Assembly (NCBI RefSeq): GCF_006517275.1
Contig: NZ_CP041191.1
Coordinates: forward strand, 5,823,001 to 5,887,000
Length of the DNA: 64,000 nt
Source of the DNA: Labrenzia sp. PHM005
Lineage (GTDB): Bacteria; Pseudomonadota; Alphaproteobacteria; Rhizobiales; Stappiaceae
Direction: 5' to 3'
Shown piece after piece: positions 30,870 through 41,103 of the stretch (its first letter is position 1; the number at the start of each line of letters is the position of its first letter). The translations under genes and the position numbers were made by a program. The notes under the pieces were generated by a model that did no database searches, had not been told where the DNA came from, and saw only the letters and a list, made by a program, of their open reading frames with translations.

Positions 30870-31271
30870 TTAATCTTGGTTTTCGCCATTATCTGTATCT
30901 GCCAACCGGCCTTCTTCGGCGCTGTGGCGGAACTGCAGCGCAATCATCACACCCTTTAAAGGTCGCAGCGTGCCAAGGGCAAGAGCCGCAGTCAAAGGCA
31001 GCCACAGCACCAAGTGCAGCCAAATCGGTGGCTGATATGAAAGTTCGACGATCAACACCAAGGCAACGATGATGAAACCGACGATCATGATGACGAAGAC
31101 TGCCGGGCCATCCCCACTATCTGCAAAGGAATAATTGAGACCGCAAGCCGCGCAGTTTTTCTTCAAACCCAAGAAACCGGAGAACAATTTACCCTGCCCG
31201 CACCGTGGGCAATTGCCCGCAAGGCCTGCGGAGACCGGATTGACCGGCGGAAAATGCGCTTTGTCTTCCAT
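30870..31271 (-). CDS. DUF983-family membrane protein
   Basis: A 133-residue protein. The N-terminal part has two C-x2-C pairs (GNCPRCGQGKLF and KNCAACGL), a zinc-ribbon-like element, followed by two membrane segments (about 58-80 and 84-105) and a polar tail. DUF983 proteins are regularly encoded between ctaE and surf1 in Alphaproteobacteria, as here, and are presumed to help cytochrome oxidase assembly; no activity is proven. A terminator-like hairpin in the 90-base gap after ctaE suggests partial termination before it. Confidence 0.93.
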   Translation of the reverse strand: MEDKAHFPPVNPVSAGLAGNCPRCGQGKLFSGFLGLKKNCAACGLNYSFADSGDGPAVFVIMIVGFIIVALVLIVELSYQPPIWLHLVLWLPLTAALALGTLRPLKGVMIALQFRHSAEEGRLADTDNGENQD

Positions 31272-31303
31272 TCCTTCAACTCCTGCCCGGCGGACAAAGA
31301 AAA

Positions 31304-31328
31304 CGCCCGGTCGGATAACCGCCGGGCG
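31304..31328 (-). terminator. Hairpin between ctaE and the DUF983 gene
   Basis: CGCCCGG (31304-31310) pairs with CCGGGCG (31322-31328), and on the minus strand a TTTTC run follows. It may reduce transcription into DUF983-surf1. Confidence 0.65.
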
Positions 31329-31363
31329 CTTATTTATTACGTTCCTAGAGAACGTCTACCGGC

Positions 31364-32218
31364 TTATTCGCCCCAGATGTAGATGGCGACAAACAGGAAC
31401 AGCCAAACAACGTCAACGAAGTGCCAGTACCAGGCTGCTGCCTCAAAGCCGAAATGCTGTTCTTTGGTGAAGTGGCCGGCAAGGGCACGGAACAGACAGA
31501 CAGCGAGGAAGATGGTTCCGACGATCACGTGGAACCCGTGGAAGCCGGTCGCCATGAAGAACGTCGCGCCGTAGATGTTGCCGTCGAACGTGAAGGCTGC
31601 ATGGCCATACTCGTAAGCTTGGCAGATGGTGAAGATCACGCCGAGGAAAACGGTCAGGGTCAGACCCCACTTCAGGCCTTCGCGATCGTCATGCAGCAGA
31701 GCATGGTGCGCCCAGGTGACGGTGGTTCCGGAACACAGAAGGATCAGCGTGTTCAACAGCGGCAGGTGCCACGGATCGAACGTCGCAATGCCATCCGGCG
31801 GCCAGTGACCACCGGTTGCCTCGACACGGGCAAATTGGATCGCTTCACCAGCAAACAGGGCTGCATCAAAGTATGCCCAGAACCAAGCCACGAAGAACAT
31901 CACTTCGGAGGCGATGAACAGCAGCATGCCATACCGCAAATGCAAGGACACAACGCGGGTATGATGGCCTTCATGCGCTTCCTTGATGGTGTCGCGCCAC
32001 CAGGCGAACATCACATAAAGAATTATGAGAAGGCCGACTGCAAAGACACCCCAACCGGTCAGGTTGATGCCGAACAGGATGAATTCATCACCCTGGCCGT
32101 AACGCATGAAGCCGACAGCTCCCAGCATCATGATGAAAGCGCCGATAGACGCAATAAACGGCCACGGGCTGGGATCAACCAGGTGGTAATCGTGGTTCTT
32201 GGTATGTGCCTCAGCCAT
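31364..32218 (-). CDS. ctaE: Cytochrome c oxidase subunit III
   Basis: A 284-residue integral membrane subunit of the aa3-type cytochrome c oxidase with seven membrane helices. Diagnostic blocks are [64 protein letters not shown] and the closing [17 protein letters not shown]. The ATG at 32218 is preferred over one at 32239 because GGGGAG is 8 bases upstream and the family begins [11 protein letters not shown]. It follows ctaG by 48 bases in the canonical order. Confidence 0.97.
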   Translation of the reverse strand: MAEAHTKNHDYHLVDPSPWPFIASIGAFIMMLGAVGFMRYGQGDEFILFGINLTGWGVFAVGLLIILYVMFAWWRDTIKEAHEGHHTRVVSLHLRYGMLLFIASEVMFFVAWFWAYFDAALFAGEAIQFARVEATGGHWPPDGIATFDPWHLPLLNTLILLCSGTTVTWAHHALLHDDREGLKWGLTLTVFLGVIFTICQAYEYGHAAFTFDGNIYGATFFMATGFHGFHVIVGTIFLAVCLFRALAGHFTKEQHFGFEAAAWYWHFVDVVWLFLFVAIYIWGE

Positions 32219-32266
32219 CGGCAAGCTCCCCAAACACATTCAGTTCCGGCGCAGCGCGCCGATCGC

Positions 32267-32872
32267 TTATAAGTTCGTTTCAGTCACAGACGTCACCGTC
32301 CGCGCTGCAACAGGTTGTTCCGGTTGTTCTACCGGGAAGAAGGTGTAGGACAAAGTGATTTCCTTCACATGTTTCAGCTCAGGATCTTTGTCCATTTCCG
32401 GATCGACAAAAAAGACGACCGGCATTTCGACTGTTTCACCCGGTTCGAGCGGCTGCTCGGTAAAGCAAAAACAGTCCAATTTGTTGAAGTACGCGCCAGC
32501 GGAAACAGGCGTCACATTGAATGTCGACGTCCCGACCGTGCGGTTGGCGCCGTTGTTAACCGCGATGTACGGCAATTGAGCAGTTTCACCCATCTTCAGG
32601 GTTACAGACCGCTCGGCCGGCTTGAAATCCCAGGACAGCTTGCCGCTGACATTGCCGTCAAAACGAACTGTGATCATACGGTTGATCACAACTTCGCTTT
32701 CTTGCTCGGCAACCTGGGTTGTCCCGCCAAAGCCAGTGACACGGCAAAACAGGTCATAGAGCGGAACAGCCGCATAGGCCGCGCCAACCATGAAGGCGAA
32801 CGTTCCCGCACAAGCAATCGCGACTTTGCGATTGCGCCGGGATAGACCATCCATGTGTGTCGGTTCGCTCAC
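32267..32872 (-). CDS. ctaG: Cytochrome c oxidase copper chaperone CtaG/Cox11
   Basis: A 201-residue membrane-anchored protein that inserts copper into the CuB site of subunit I. One N-terminal helix (about residues 17-36) is followed by VPLYDLFCRVTGFGGT, and the periplasmic domain carries the copper motif CFCF in KLDCFCFTEQ. PVVFFVDPE and TLSYTFF are the typical end blocks. A GTG start at 32872 with GAGGAGG 5 bases upstream is likely. It lies 10 bases after the small conserved membrane ORF. Confidence 0.96.
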   Translation of the reverse strand: MSEPTHMDGLSRRNRKVAIACAGTFAFMVGAAYAAVPLYDLFCRVTGFGGTTQVAEQESEVVINRMITVRFDGNVSGKLSWDFKPAERSVTLKMGETAQLPYIAVNNGANRTVGTSTFNVTPVSAGAYFNKLDCFCFTEQPLEPGETVEMPVVFFVDPEMDKDPELKHVKEITLSYTFFPVEQPEQPVAARTVTSVTETNL

Positions 32873-32882
32873 GAAACCTCCT

Positions 32883-33050
32883 CTATAGCGGCCGGTTCAT
32901 CACACCGGGGCCCATCTTGACGATGGTAACGATGTAGAAAAGGACCACGAGTGCGGCCAGTACAATCGCGATAGCGATCGAGCGTGACCGGCGCTTCTTT
33001 TTCTGTTCTTCGGAGAGCATGACGCCCTTATCCTGTTCCGGATCTTGCAT
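32883..33050 (-). CDS. Small aa3-operon membrane protein (CoxF/CtaF-like)
   Basis: A 55-residue protein too short for most gene callers. The charged N-terminus ([14 protein letters not shown]) is followed by one membrane helix (about 25-44, [20 protein letters not shown]) and the ending GPGVMNRPL. Very similar small proteins sit between ctaB and ctaG in other alphaproteobacterial aa3 operons, from memory. The ATG overlaps the ctaB stop (ATGA at 33050) and the stop is 10 bases before ctaG, so it is translated within the operon. A role in oxidase assembly is presumed but not shown. Confidence 0.88.
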   Translation of the reverse strand: MQDPEQDKGVMLSEEQKKKRRSRSIAIAIVLAALVVLFYIVTIVKMGPGVMNRPL

Positions 33051-33985
33051 CAGATCCCCGCGACCAGGCTTTCACCCAGCAAAAGGGCGAACAGCGAGAA
33101 CAGGTAAAGAATAGAGAACTTAAACAGGTTCATGCAGGCTTTGCGGGCGGCATCGCCCTCACGCTTGCGCCACAGATCAGCAGCAAAGCCGATGAAGGCA
33201 GCGCCAAACACTGCCGCAACGCCCCCATAAATTGGGCTTGCAAAGCCAAGGAAGTACGGTGCCATTCCAACCGGTGCGAGCAGGATCGAATACAACAGGA
33301 TCTGATGCCGCGTCGACGTTTCCCCGGCAACCACCGGCATCATCGGAACCTTGGCCGCCGTGTAGTCCGCGTTCTTGACCAAGGCGAGTGCCCAGAAGTG
33401 TGGCGGCGTCCACATGAAGATAATCAGGAAGAGCGCAAAGCTTTCCAAGCTGACACCACCTGTCACCGCAGCCCAGCCCACCATTGGCGGGAAGGCACCA
33501 GCTGCCCCACCAATGACGATGTTTTGCGGCGTCGAGCGTTTCAGCCACATCGTATAGACGACGACGTAGAAGAAAATGGTGAAGGCCAGAAACGCACCGG
33601 CGAACCAATTAACCAGGAGGCCAAGGGTCAGCACAGAGCCGACTGATAACATCATGCCGAAGGCAAAGGCTTCGTTCGGCGTGATTTTGCCGGCAGGAAT
33701 AGGCCGTTTTTTGGTGCGCGACATGACTTCGTCAATGTCGGCGTCGTACCACATATTCAAAGCACCGGACGCACCAGCACCAATAGCAATGCAGAGGATG
33801 GCGACCGCGCCAAGCACCGGATGGATGGACCCCGGAGCCATCATCATGCCGACAAATGCCGTGAAGATCACAAGTGACATAACGCGTGGTTTCAGGAGCG
33901 CCACATAGTCGCTCACTGCCCCTTCGCCGCCGCTCCATACGGCGCTGTCCTGATCCAACATATCCTGGCGCTCTACGAGCGACAT
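33050..33985 (-). CDS. ctaB: Protoheme IX farnesyltransferase (heme O synthase)
   Basis: A 311-residue UbiA-superfamily membrane prenyltransferase that farnesylates protoheme to heme O, the precursor of heme a for CtaD. The two Asp-rich sites are [19 protein letters not shown] and the later [18 protein letters not shown] region; [28 protein letters not shown] is typical, read in pieces. About nine membrane helices. The ATG at 33985 ([12 protein letters not shown]) is chosen over an extended frame because the added 29 residues are non-conserved. It is followed directly by the small ORF through an ATGA overlap. Confidence 0.96.
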   Translation of the reverse strand: MSLVERQDMLDQDSAVWSGGEGAVSDYVALLKPRVMSLVIFTAFVGMMMAPGSIHPVLGAVAILCIAIGAGASGALNMWYDADIDEVMSRTKKRPIPAGKITPNEAFAFGMMLSVGSVLTLGLLVNWFAGAFLAFTIFFYVVVYTMWLKRSTPQNIVIGGAAGAFPPMVGWAAVTGGVSLESFALFLIIFMWTPPHFWALALVKNADYTAAKVPMMPVVAGETSTRHQILLYSILLAPVGMAPYFLGFASPIYGGVAAVFGAAFIGFAADLWRKREGDAARKACMNLFKFSILYLFSLFALLLGESLVAGI

Positions 33986-34068
33986 GGGCGCATCCTTAAA
34001 TCTCGTTTCTGCCTTACCCGGCGAGACGCACTTGGCGGAATTCGGCCTGGCAGAGTGTTTCCAAGGCG

Positions 34069-34095
34069 GCACCGCGCCAGATCCCGGCGCGGTGC
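34069..34095. promoter_or_regulatory. Stable hairpin between ctaD and ctaB
   Basis: A 10-bp perfect stem, GCACCGCGCC and GGCGCGGTGC, 7-base loop, no T-run on either side. More likely an mRNA processing or stability element than a full terminator. Confidence 0.5.
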
Positions 34096-34135
34096 AGTGT
34101 TTGATATTAGAAGGACGGCCCCTTCCAGCCGCGAA

Positions 34136-35755
<1,620 letters not shown>

Positions 35756-35810
35756 TCAGCGGCGCTGCGTGTCAAATCGCGCGCAATCGCCAAATAGGCT
35801 TATCGCCGCG

Positions 35811-36737
35811 TTATTTCGCGGCGACAGAGATCTCATTCAGCTCACCCTTGGCGGCGAGCTTTTTGGCGTCGGCGATGGAAGCCATCAGCTGTTCATTGGC
35901 CGTGTCCAGATCGTCCTGTGCAGCAGTTGCCCAGGTCTGGAATTGGTCTTTGGAAACCACACGGACCGCGATCGGCATGAAGGCGTGATCCTTACCGCAC
36001 AGCTCCGAACACTGGCCGTAATAGACACCTTCCTCGCGGGCATTGAACCAGGTCTCATTCAAACGGCCCGGGATCGCATCGATCTTCACACCCCATGTCG
36101 GCATAGCGAAAGCGTGGATCACATCTTCCGAGGTGACCTGGAGGCGAACCGTGGTGTCGACCGGGATAACCAGATCGTAGTCAACGGCCAGCAGGCGCGG
36201 AACTTCGGCCAGCGAGACACCGCGCGCGTCGGCTACTTCCTGGCGCTCGTCGTCCTGAACCATGATGGAATCGAAATAAAGCTCGCCCATGTTCTCGTCG
36301 GTGTACTCATAACCCCAGTACCACTGATAACCGGTGGCCTTGATGGTCATTTCGTATTCCGGAATTTCCAGCTGTTTAAAGAGCAGGCGGAACGATGGGA
36401 TTGCGATCACTACGAGGATCAGGATCGGAACAACGGTCCAGACGATCTCGATCATAGTGTTGTGCGAGGTGCGGGACGGCACCGGGTTGTTCTTGGCACT
36501 GAACTTGACCATGCAGACAATCAGCAATCCCAGAACGAACAGCGTGATGACTGTGATGATCAGCAAAGTGAAATTGTTGAACCAAGTGATGTCGTCCATC
36601 ACATCTGATGTCGACGCCTGAAACCCGAGCTGCCAGTCGCTAAATCCTGGTTCAGCTGCCAGCGCCGCTGTGGACACACTGGCAAAAGCGGCCACAGTTG
36701 TGACCATATTCATGAGACGCTTGAAGACTGCCTTCAC
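35811..36737 (-). CDS. ctaC: Cytochrome c oxidase subunit II
   Basis: A 308-residue subunit carrying the CuA centre that accepts electrons from cytochrome c. A signal peptide (MVTTVAAFASVSTAALAAEPG) is followed by two membrane helices (about 60-80 and 101-122) and the periplasmic cupredoxin domain. CuA ligands lie in DVIHAFAMP and YYGQCSELCGKDHAFMPI; WQWYWGYEY-like GYQWYWGYEY is the aromatic electron-entry block. A GTG start at 36737 with AAGGGAGCG upstream is preferred; a longer frame to 36851 adds no signal. It is the first gene of the operon. Confidence 0.98.
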   Translation of the reverse strand: MKAVFKRLMNMVTTVAAFASVSTAALAAEPGFSDWQLGFQASTSDVMDDITWFNNFTLLIITVITLFVLGLLIVCMVKFSAKNNPVPSRTSHNTMIEIVWTVVPILILVVIAIPSFRLLFKQLEIPEYEMTIKATGYQWYWGYEYTDENMGELYFDSIMVQDDERQEVADARGVSLAEVPRLLAVDYDLVIPVDTTVRLQVTSEDVIHAFAMPTWGVKIDAIPGRLNETWFNAREEGVYYGQCSELCGKDHAFMPIAVRVVSKDQFQTWATAAQDDLDTANEQLMASIADAKKLAAKGELNEISVAAK

Positions 36738-37250
36738 GTCCGCGCTCCCTTCCCTCAACCGTCCAGATGACGGCACATGCTTACTTTCCGGACCCTGCCC
36801 GGTCGAAATCTTTTGCCGCAGTAATGGGCTTGCCGGAACTCCGCAAGCCAAAAACTGCCCGTTCCGGTCCCGGGCTCCCTGATCAGGATTGCCGGAATAT
36901 AACCATACTCACGTTTAAAGGGCGATGGTTCCAAAAGGCTAGCGCGGCGATCTGCCGCACATCTCCACCTGCACCTTTGTGCCGCACAAAAACCACAAGA
37001 CGCCTCAGGCTGCAACGGAATTTCCGCATTTTCACAGCCTGGGGCGGAAAAACCCAGCTTGAGAAAGATCAAGGACAACTGATTTTTGACAAAAAAGCGG
37101 CCTATCCAACAGCTTTACATTCACTCTGACTGGAATCGGCCGCAGTCATGCGGCAATGTCTGGCCGGAATACAAGCATGATTCGCTCAAAATACGGCATA
37201 CCAAAAACCGGCATGCCAGCGGATCAGACCAAATTTGACTGGAGGAATAC
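36738..37250. other. Divergent promoter region of ctaC and ialB
   Basis: About 510 bases without a gene, between the divergent cta operon and ialB. The only clear element is an FNR/FixK-like palindrome at 37059-37072. Crossing open frames on both strands lack family features. Confidence 0.55.
37059..37072. promoter_or_regulatory. FNR/FixK-type box
   Basis: TTGAGAAAGATCAA matches the TTGAT-N4-ATCAA consensus with one mismatch. It lies 322 bases upstream of ctaC and 179 bases upstream of ialB. Oxygen-dependent control of the aa3 operon would make sense but is inference. Confidence 0.45.
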
Positions 37251-37802
37251 TTGTCGACCCAGTTGCCGCAACCGCGCCGTAGCCGCTCGTTCCTGTCGAC
37301 CTTGCCGAAACTCGTGGCCGTAGCCGCGATCGGCTTGTCTGCTTTTGCCCAAACCCTGCAACCGGCCGCTGCGCAAGGCGAAGTCCGCGCAAACCACGGG
37401 GACTGGCAGATGCGCTGCGACACCCCTCCGGGAGCACCGAGCGAACAATGCGCTCTTGTTCAACATGTCACAGCTGCCGACAGAGAAAATGTCGGCCTAT
37501 CGATCTATGTGATGTGGACCGCCGAAAAGCAGGACCGGATCTTGCGCGTTCAAGCGCCATTGGGTGTCCTGCTGCCGTTCGGCCTGGGCCTTAGGGTGGG
37601 GGATGAGGATTTCGGCCGAGCCGCTTTCGTGCGCTGCCTGCCAATCGGCTGTTTTGCAGAAGTGATTTTGGAAGACGAGCAGCTCAAAAAGCTGAGAGCC
37701 GGATCGCAGGCAACCTTCATCATTTTCCAAACTCCAGAAGAAGGCATCGGTATCCCGATTTCCCTGAACGGGTTTTCCTCTGGTTTTGATGCTCTGCCGT
37801 AG
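37251..37802 (+). CDS. Invasion-associated locus B (IalB) family protein
   Basis: A 183-residue exported protein. An N-terminal signal (KLVAVAAIGLSAFAQTLQPAAAQ) ends near residue 42, and the mature IalB domain starts VRANHGDWQMRCDTPPG. Cys pairs in QCALVQ and VRCLPIGCFAEV are typical, followed by FGLGLRVGDE and FQTPEEGIGIPISLNGF. The family was named in Bartonella, but it is widespread in free-living Alphaproteobacteria and its biochemical role is unknown. The TTG start at 37251 has GGAGG 5-6 bases upstream. It ends before a strong terminator shared with the antiporter gene. Confidence 0.92.
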   Translation: MSTQLPQPRRSRSFLSTLPKLVAVAAIGLSAFAQTLQPAAAQGEVRANHGDWQMRCDTPPGAPSEQCALVQHVTAADRENVGLSIYVMWTAEKQDRILRVQAPLGVLLPFGLGLRVGDEDFGRAAFVRCLPIGCFAEVILEDEQLKKLRAGSQATFIIFQTPEEGIGIPISLNGFSSGFDALP

Positions 37803-37820
37803 TTCTCACCAACTGCTTCA

Positions 37821-37847
37821 AAAAGGCGCCACTCCGGCGCCTTTTTT
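37821..37847. terminator. Bidirectional terminator of ialB and the Kef antiporter gene
   Basis: AAAAGGCGCC and GGCGCCTTTT with a 5-base loop and a six-T run. The antiporter stop codon (37846-37848) abuts the stem, so the same hairpin ends both convergent genes. Confidence 0.9.
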
Positions 37848-39636
37848 ATTGAGCTGGCGCGTCTTGATTGTCCGGTTTGGCGGCGCTGCGCGGTGTAACC
37901 TTGTGCAGCTTGTCGGCACCGGCATACATTCCGCCAGAGAGCTGTTCGGCCAGGCGCTCCTCATCGCGGGAGCGAACGTCTTCTTCGATCTGATCGATCC
38001 GGTCGAGCGGTGTCCCCAGCGCTTCCAGGGCCGCCCGGCCAAACACCACGCTGGATTCGAAAGTCTCGCGGATCTGGAAATCGACGCCTAACTTGGTCAG
38101 ATCCATGGCGTGCGCCCGATCCGTTGCCCGGCAGAAAATCAGGCTACTCGGAAAATCTCCCCGGATCATGTTGATTGCTTTGGCCATAACCTTGTCATTT
38201 TCAATGCACATGGCAATCAGCGCAGCCTTCTTGGCTCCGGCCGCCTCCATGACATCGGCACGGGTCGCATCTCCATAATAGACCTTATAACCTTGCTTGC
38301 GGGCATAGGCGATCCGGTCTGGCCGGTTGTCGATTGCCGTGATCTCCAGGCCTTCCGATGTCAAAATCTGAGCGACGACCATCCCAAAACGCCCGAAGCC
38401 AACAACCAGAACCGTAGGCGTCGCTTCCTCAAAGGTTTCGATGGACGGATTTTCCACACCCCGCGCTTTGGCGCGGGTCGCCAGCATGTCCAGACCAAGA
38501 CAGGCAACCGGCGTCAGCAACATCGTGAGAATGACGATGGCGTTAAGGAGATTGGTCGTTTCATATGTGAAGATGTTGGTGCCAACAGCCGCTGTGAACA
38601 GGACAAATGCGAATTCACCGCCTTGCGGCAATGTGACGGCAATCCTCATGGCGTCTGAATTGCCGGATCCCGTTACCCGCGACAGTCCCCACAGGAACAG
38701 GCCTTTGATCAACATGACCAGCAGGACACCTGCGGCGATATAAAGCCAGTTGGACATAACCAGGTTAAAGTCAAGCGACATGCCGACGGCGACAAAAAAC
38801 AGCCCCATCAAAAGTGAGCGGAACGGCTCAATATCGGCTTCCAATGTGTGACGGAAACTCGACTCCGCCAGGAGCACACCAGCCAGGAACGCGCCCAGGG
38901 CCATGGACAGGCCAGCCGTGTGCATGATCCCGGCGCTACCTAACGCGACCAGAAGAGCAGCCGACAGCATGACTTCGCGCGCCCGTGTGGCAGCGAGCAT
39001 CAAAAACACCGGCGATATCAGATAACGCCCAGCCAGGATCACCGCTGCAACCGCAGACAGAACCATCATGACTTCACGGAAGATCTCGGCCGTGGTCGAT
39101 GGCCCTTCCCCCGGCGCCAGGATCGCGACCATCGCCAGCAGAGGAACGATGGCGATATCTTGCAAAAGCAGAATACCGAAGGCTCGTTGACCGTAATCAG
39201 ACGACAGCTGACCGCGCTCTTGCAGGATCTGCAGGGCAAAGGCGGTCGACGAAAGCGCCAATCCGAAGCCTGCGACCAAAGCCGCTGATTGGCCCATGCC
39301 GGAGAGTGTCGCAACGGCAAACAAACAGAACCCGGTCAACACGACCTGGGCCGTTCCAAGACCAAAGATGTCCCGTTTCATTCGCCACAATTTTTGCGGA
39401 TCGAGCTCCAGCCCGATCACAAACAGAAGCAGCACCACGCCGAGCTCAGCGACGTGCAGAACATCCTCACCGGACCCAAGAAGCTGCAGTCCGTGCGGGC
39501 CAATTGCGGCGCCTGCGGCGAGATAGCCAACGACGGACCCTAAGCCAAGCCGTTTGGCTATCGGCACCGCGACAACAGTCGCCGACAGAAAGATAATTGC
39601 TTCAGCAAATAGTGGAGGCGCGCTTTCCGCTGCCAT
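37846..39636 (-). CDS. Kef-type CPA2 cation/proton antiporter
   Basis: A 596-residue protein. The first about 390 residues form the CPA2 membrane domain with 12-13 helices: LGSVVGYLAAGAAIGPHGL, LGVVLLLFVIGLELDP, the LSSTAFALQIL unwound region and LAGVLLAESSFRHTLEADIEPFRSLLMGLFFVAVGMSLD, read in pieces. The C-terminal TrkA-N/Rossmann domain (about 410-530) begins VLVVGFGRFGMVVAQIL and includes YGDATRADVMEAAGA. It resembles KefB/KefC, glutathione-gated potassium efflux systems that protect against electrophiles, which fits the several GSTs here. No KefG/KefF ancillary gene is adjacent. The exact ion is not certain. Confidence 0.93.
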   Translation of the reverse strand: MAAESAPPLFAEAIIFLSATVVAVPIAKRLGLGSVVGYLAAGAAIGPHGLQLLGSGEDVLHVAELGVVLLLFVIGLELDPQKLWRMKRDIFGLGTAQVVLTGFCLFAVATLSGMGQSAALVAGFGLALSSTAFALQILQERGQLSSDYGQRAFGILLLQDIAIVPLLAMVAILAPGEGPSTTAEIFREVMMVLSAVAAVILAGRYLISPVFLMLAATRAREVMLSAALLVALGSAGIMHTAGLSMALGAFLAGVLLAESSFRHTLEADIEPFRSLLMGLFFVAVGMSLDFNLVMSNWLYIAAGVLLVMLIKGLFLWGLSRVTGSGNSDAMRIAVTLPQGGEFAFVLFTAAVGTNIFTYETTNLLNAIVILTMLLTPVACLGLDMLATRAKARGVENPSIETFEEATPTVLVVGFGRFGMVVAQILTSEGLEITAIDNRPDRIAYARKQGYKVYYGDATRADVMEAAGAKKAALIAMCIENDKVMAKAINMIRGDFPSSLIFCRATDRAHAMDLTKLGVDFQIRETFESSVVFGRAALEALGTPLDRIDQIEEDVRSRDEERLAEQLSGGMYAGADKLHKVTPRSAAKPDNQDAPAQ

Positions 39637-40161
39637 ACCGTCTCCAGATCCCAGCCCCGATCATACCCTATCCGATCAAACAACGGAAATCTCAAAGGAT
39701 TTATGAATAACGTCACAAGTGCGGACGATAAGTTTGCCGATAGGGGCAAATTGTTTCAAATGACAGGGGAAGTATTGCAGAGAAACGGCTGTCCACTCTA
39801 GCTTTCAGCGCCAATCAATGGATTGTGGACGGAACTGCTTGACCTGAGTGTCTCGAGCCGGCGTTTTCTTGCACTCGACCACTCGAGTTATTCGCCGCTA
39901 AATCCCACCAAATTAATACAATTCTCTCTGCATCCACAGGATTTACGCCCCCACTTCACCACAATTCATCAAATAATTTGAATTTTTTACTTATAATATC
40001 AAGAAGATATAAATAACTTCAACTTCATTTTTGTGAAGTTATACAAAATTTCTAATTTTATTTCTTCCGTTAGGTTATTTTTACATTGATATTCACCTTA
40101 TTATAGATTATCCATCGCTATACACTTTTATAGTGCAATTAGGGTCTTTGGGGAGGGGAAT
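39637..40161. other. AT-rich upstream region of the unknown gene pair
   Basis: About 525 bases without a gene. The right-hand 260 bases are strongly AT-rich, unlike the flanking genes, and include the inverted repeat at 40021-40040 and a TTATTATAGAT segment (40098-40108) that could be a -10 region. It looks like a regulated or foreign promoter region. Confidence 0.55.
40021..40040. promoter_or_regulatory. Inverted repeat in AT-rich promoter region
   Basis: AACTTCA (40021-40027) and TGAAGTT (40034-40040) form a 7-bp perfect inverted repeat with a 6-base spacer, about 120 bases upstream of the first unknown gene. Confidence 0.4.
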
Positions 40162-40950
40162 ATGGGAATTCTTGGAAGTATTTTGAGTGTCGCCTTGCCG
40201 GTAGCAAAGGTCGCAGCAAAGGTTTTGCCGGCGGTTCTGGAGAGCGTTGCCTCGGATGCGGATGCAAATGCAGGGGCGGTACAAACCGGTCTGGTCGATT
40301 GGGTGCCAGACAAAAACACCGGAAAAGTCTACTGCGTTAACGCGACGAACAATGCGCTTGCCTGCAGCTTTCAGCGGGAAGTCGAGCTCGACGGATCTTA
40401 TGGTGTTGAGAGCGAGGGCTTCCTGATCCCACCACGCAACGCAGTCGATGCCACAAAGGATATAGAACGTAACATTGAGAACGGCAGCTTTGGTGCCACC
40501 TATGAGGAAGCATCTTCGCCGACCGCCGATGCCGCGGGACCCTTCAGCCGCCAAATTTTCAAGTATTTGCCGCTTCTCGCCGCAACGACATTTGCTGCTT
40601 TCGGCGGCTCAATTACGTTTTCACGAGGCAGGACAGAAACCGGCGATTTCTGGAAAATACTAAGTGATACCCGTCTGCGTTCGATTGCTTTCGATTACCG
40701 TGGTCAAAGCGGCTCCAAAACCAGCTTCAAGGTAGACTTGAAGGATCCGGACGCCGCAGATGCAGAAACATTCGACTATCAGATCGACTTGGATGCAGAC
40801 GCCACATCAACCGGATTGCTCTCAGATTTCTCCGTAACGCTGCAGTCAGAAGAAGCGGACTTTGTGGCCAAACTCTCGAACCGGGAAACTATCCCGTTTG
40901 AGGATCTTCCGGACAACGTTCAGGCTCAGCTAACCGTTAGGACCTCTTAA
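40162..40950 (+). CDS. Unrecognised protein with amphipathic N-terminus
   Basis: A 262-residue protein that I cannot assign. The first 32 residues (GILGSILSVALPVAKVAAK onward) form an Ala/Val-rich amphipathic or membrane-active helix without a classical signal cleavage pattern. A segment FKYLPLLAATTFAAFGGSITF (about 134-154) is a second hydrophobic stretch. The C-terminal 100 residues are acidic and beta-like, with repeated Asp (DLKDPDAADAE, LDADATS). The layout could suit a pore-forming or membrane-inserting protein, but that is speculation. GGGGAGGGG lies 5 bases upstream of the ATG. It is followed by an unusually strong terminator and then by the next unknown gene. Confidence 0.72.
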   Translation: MGILGSILSVALPVAKVAAKVLPAVLESVASDADANAGAVQTGLVDWVPDKNTGKVYCVNATNNALACSFQREVELDGSYGVESEGFLIPPRNAVDATKDIERNIENGSFGATYEEASSPTADAAGPFSRQIFKYLPLLAATTFAAFGGSITFSRGRTETGDFWKILSDTRLRSIAFDYRGQSGSKTSFKVDLKDPDAADAETFDYQIDLDADATSTGLLSDFSVTLQSEEADFVAKLSNRETIPFEDLPDNVQAQLTVRTS

Positions 40951-41038
40951 GCGCGGCGGTTAGCACCCTGTCGGCTTTGGACTGGACCTTGAAGCCGGCA
41001 ATTACACAACGGCGCGACCTCGCAGCGTTTTGACAGAA

Positions 41039-41073
41039 AGCGGATTGAGCGTTCGCTCAATCCGCTCTTTTTT
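41039..41073 (+). terminator. Very strong terminator between the two unknown genes
   Basis: A 13-bp perfect stem, AGCGGATTGAGCG with CGCTCAATCCGCT, closed by TT, followed by CTTTTTT. It lies 89 bases after the first gene and 31 bases before the second. Confidence 0.93.
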
Positions 41074-41103
41074 GATCCACCTCTTTACCGGTTGGAGGAA
41101 TTT

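Noticed and set aside
31421..32272. Long plus-strand open frame across ctaE
   Set aside because: Its translation is rich in His, Gln and Glu, typical of the mirror of membrane-helix codons; ctaE on the minus strand is certain.
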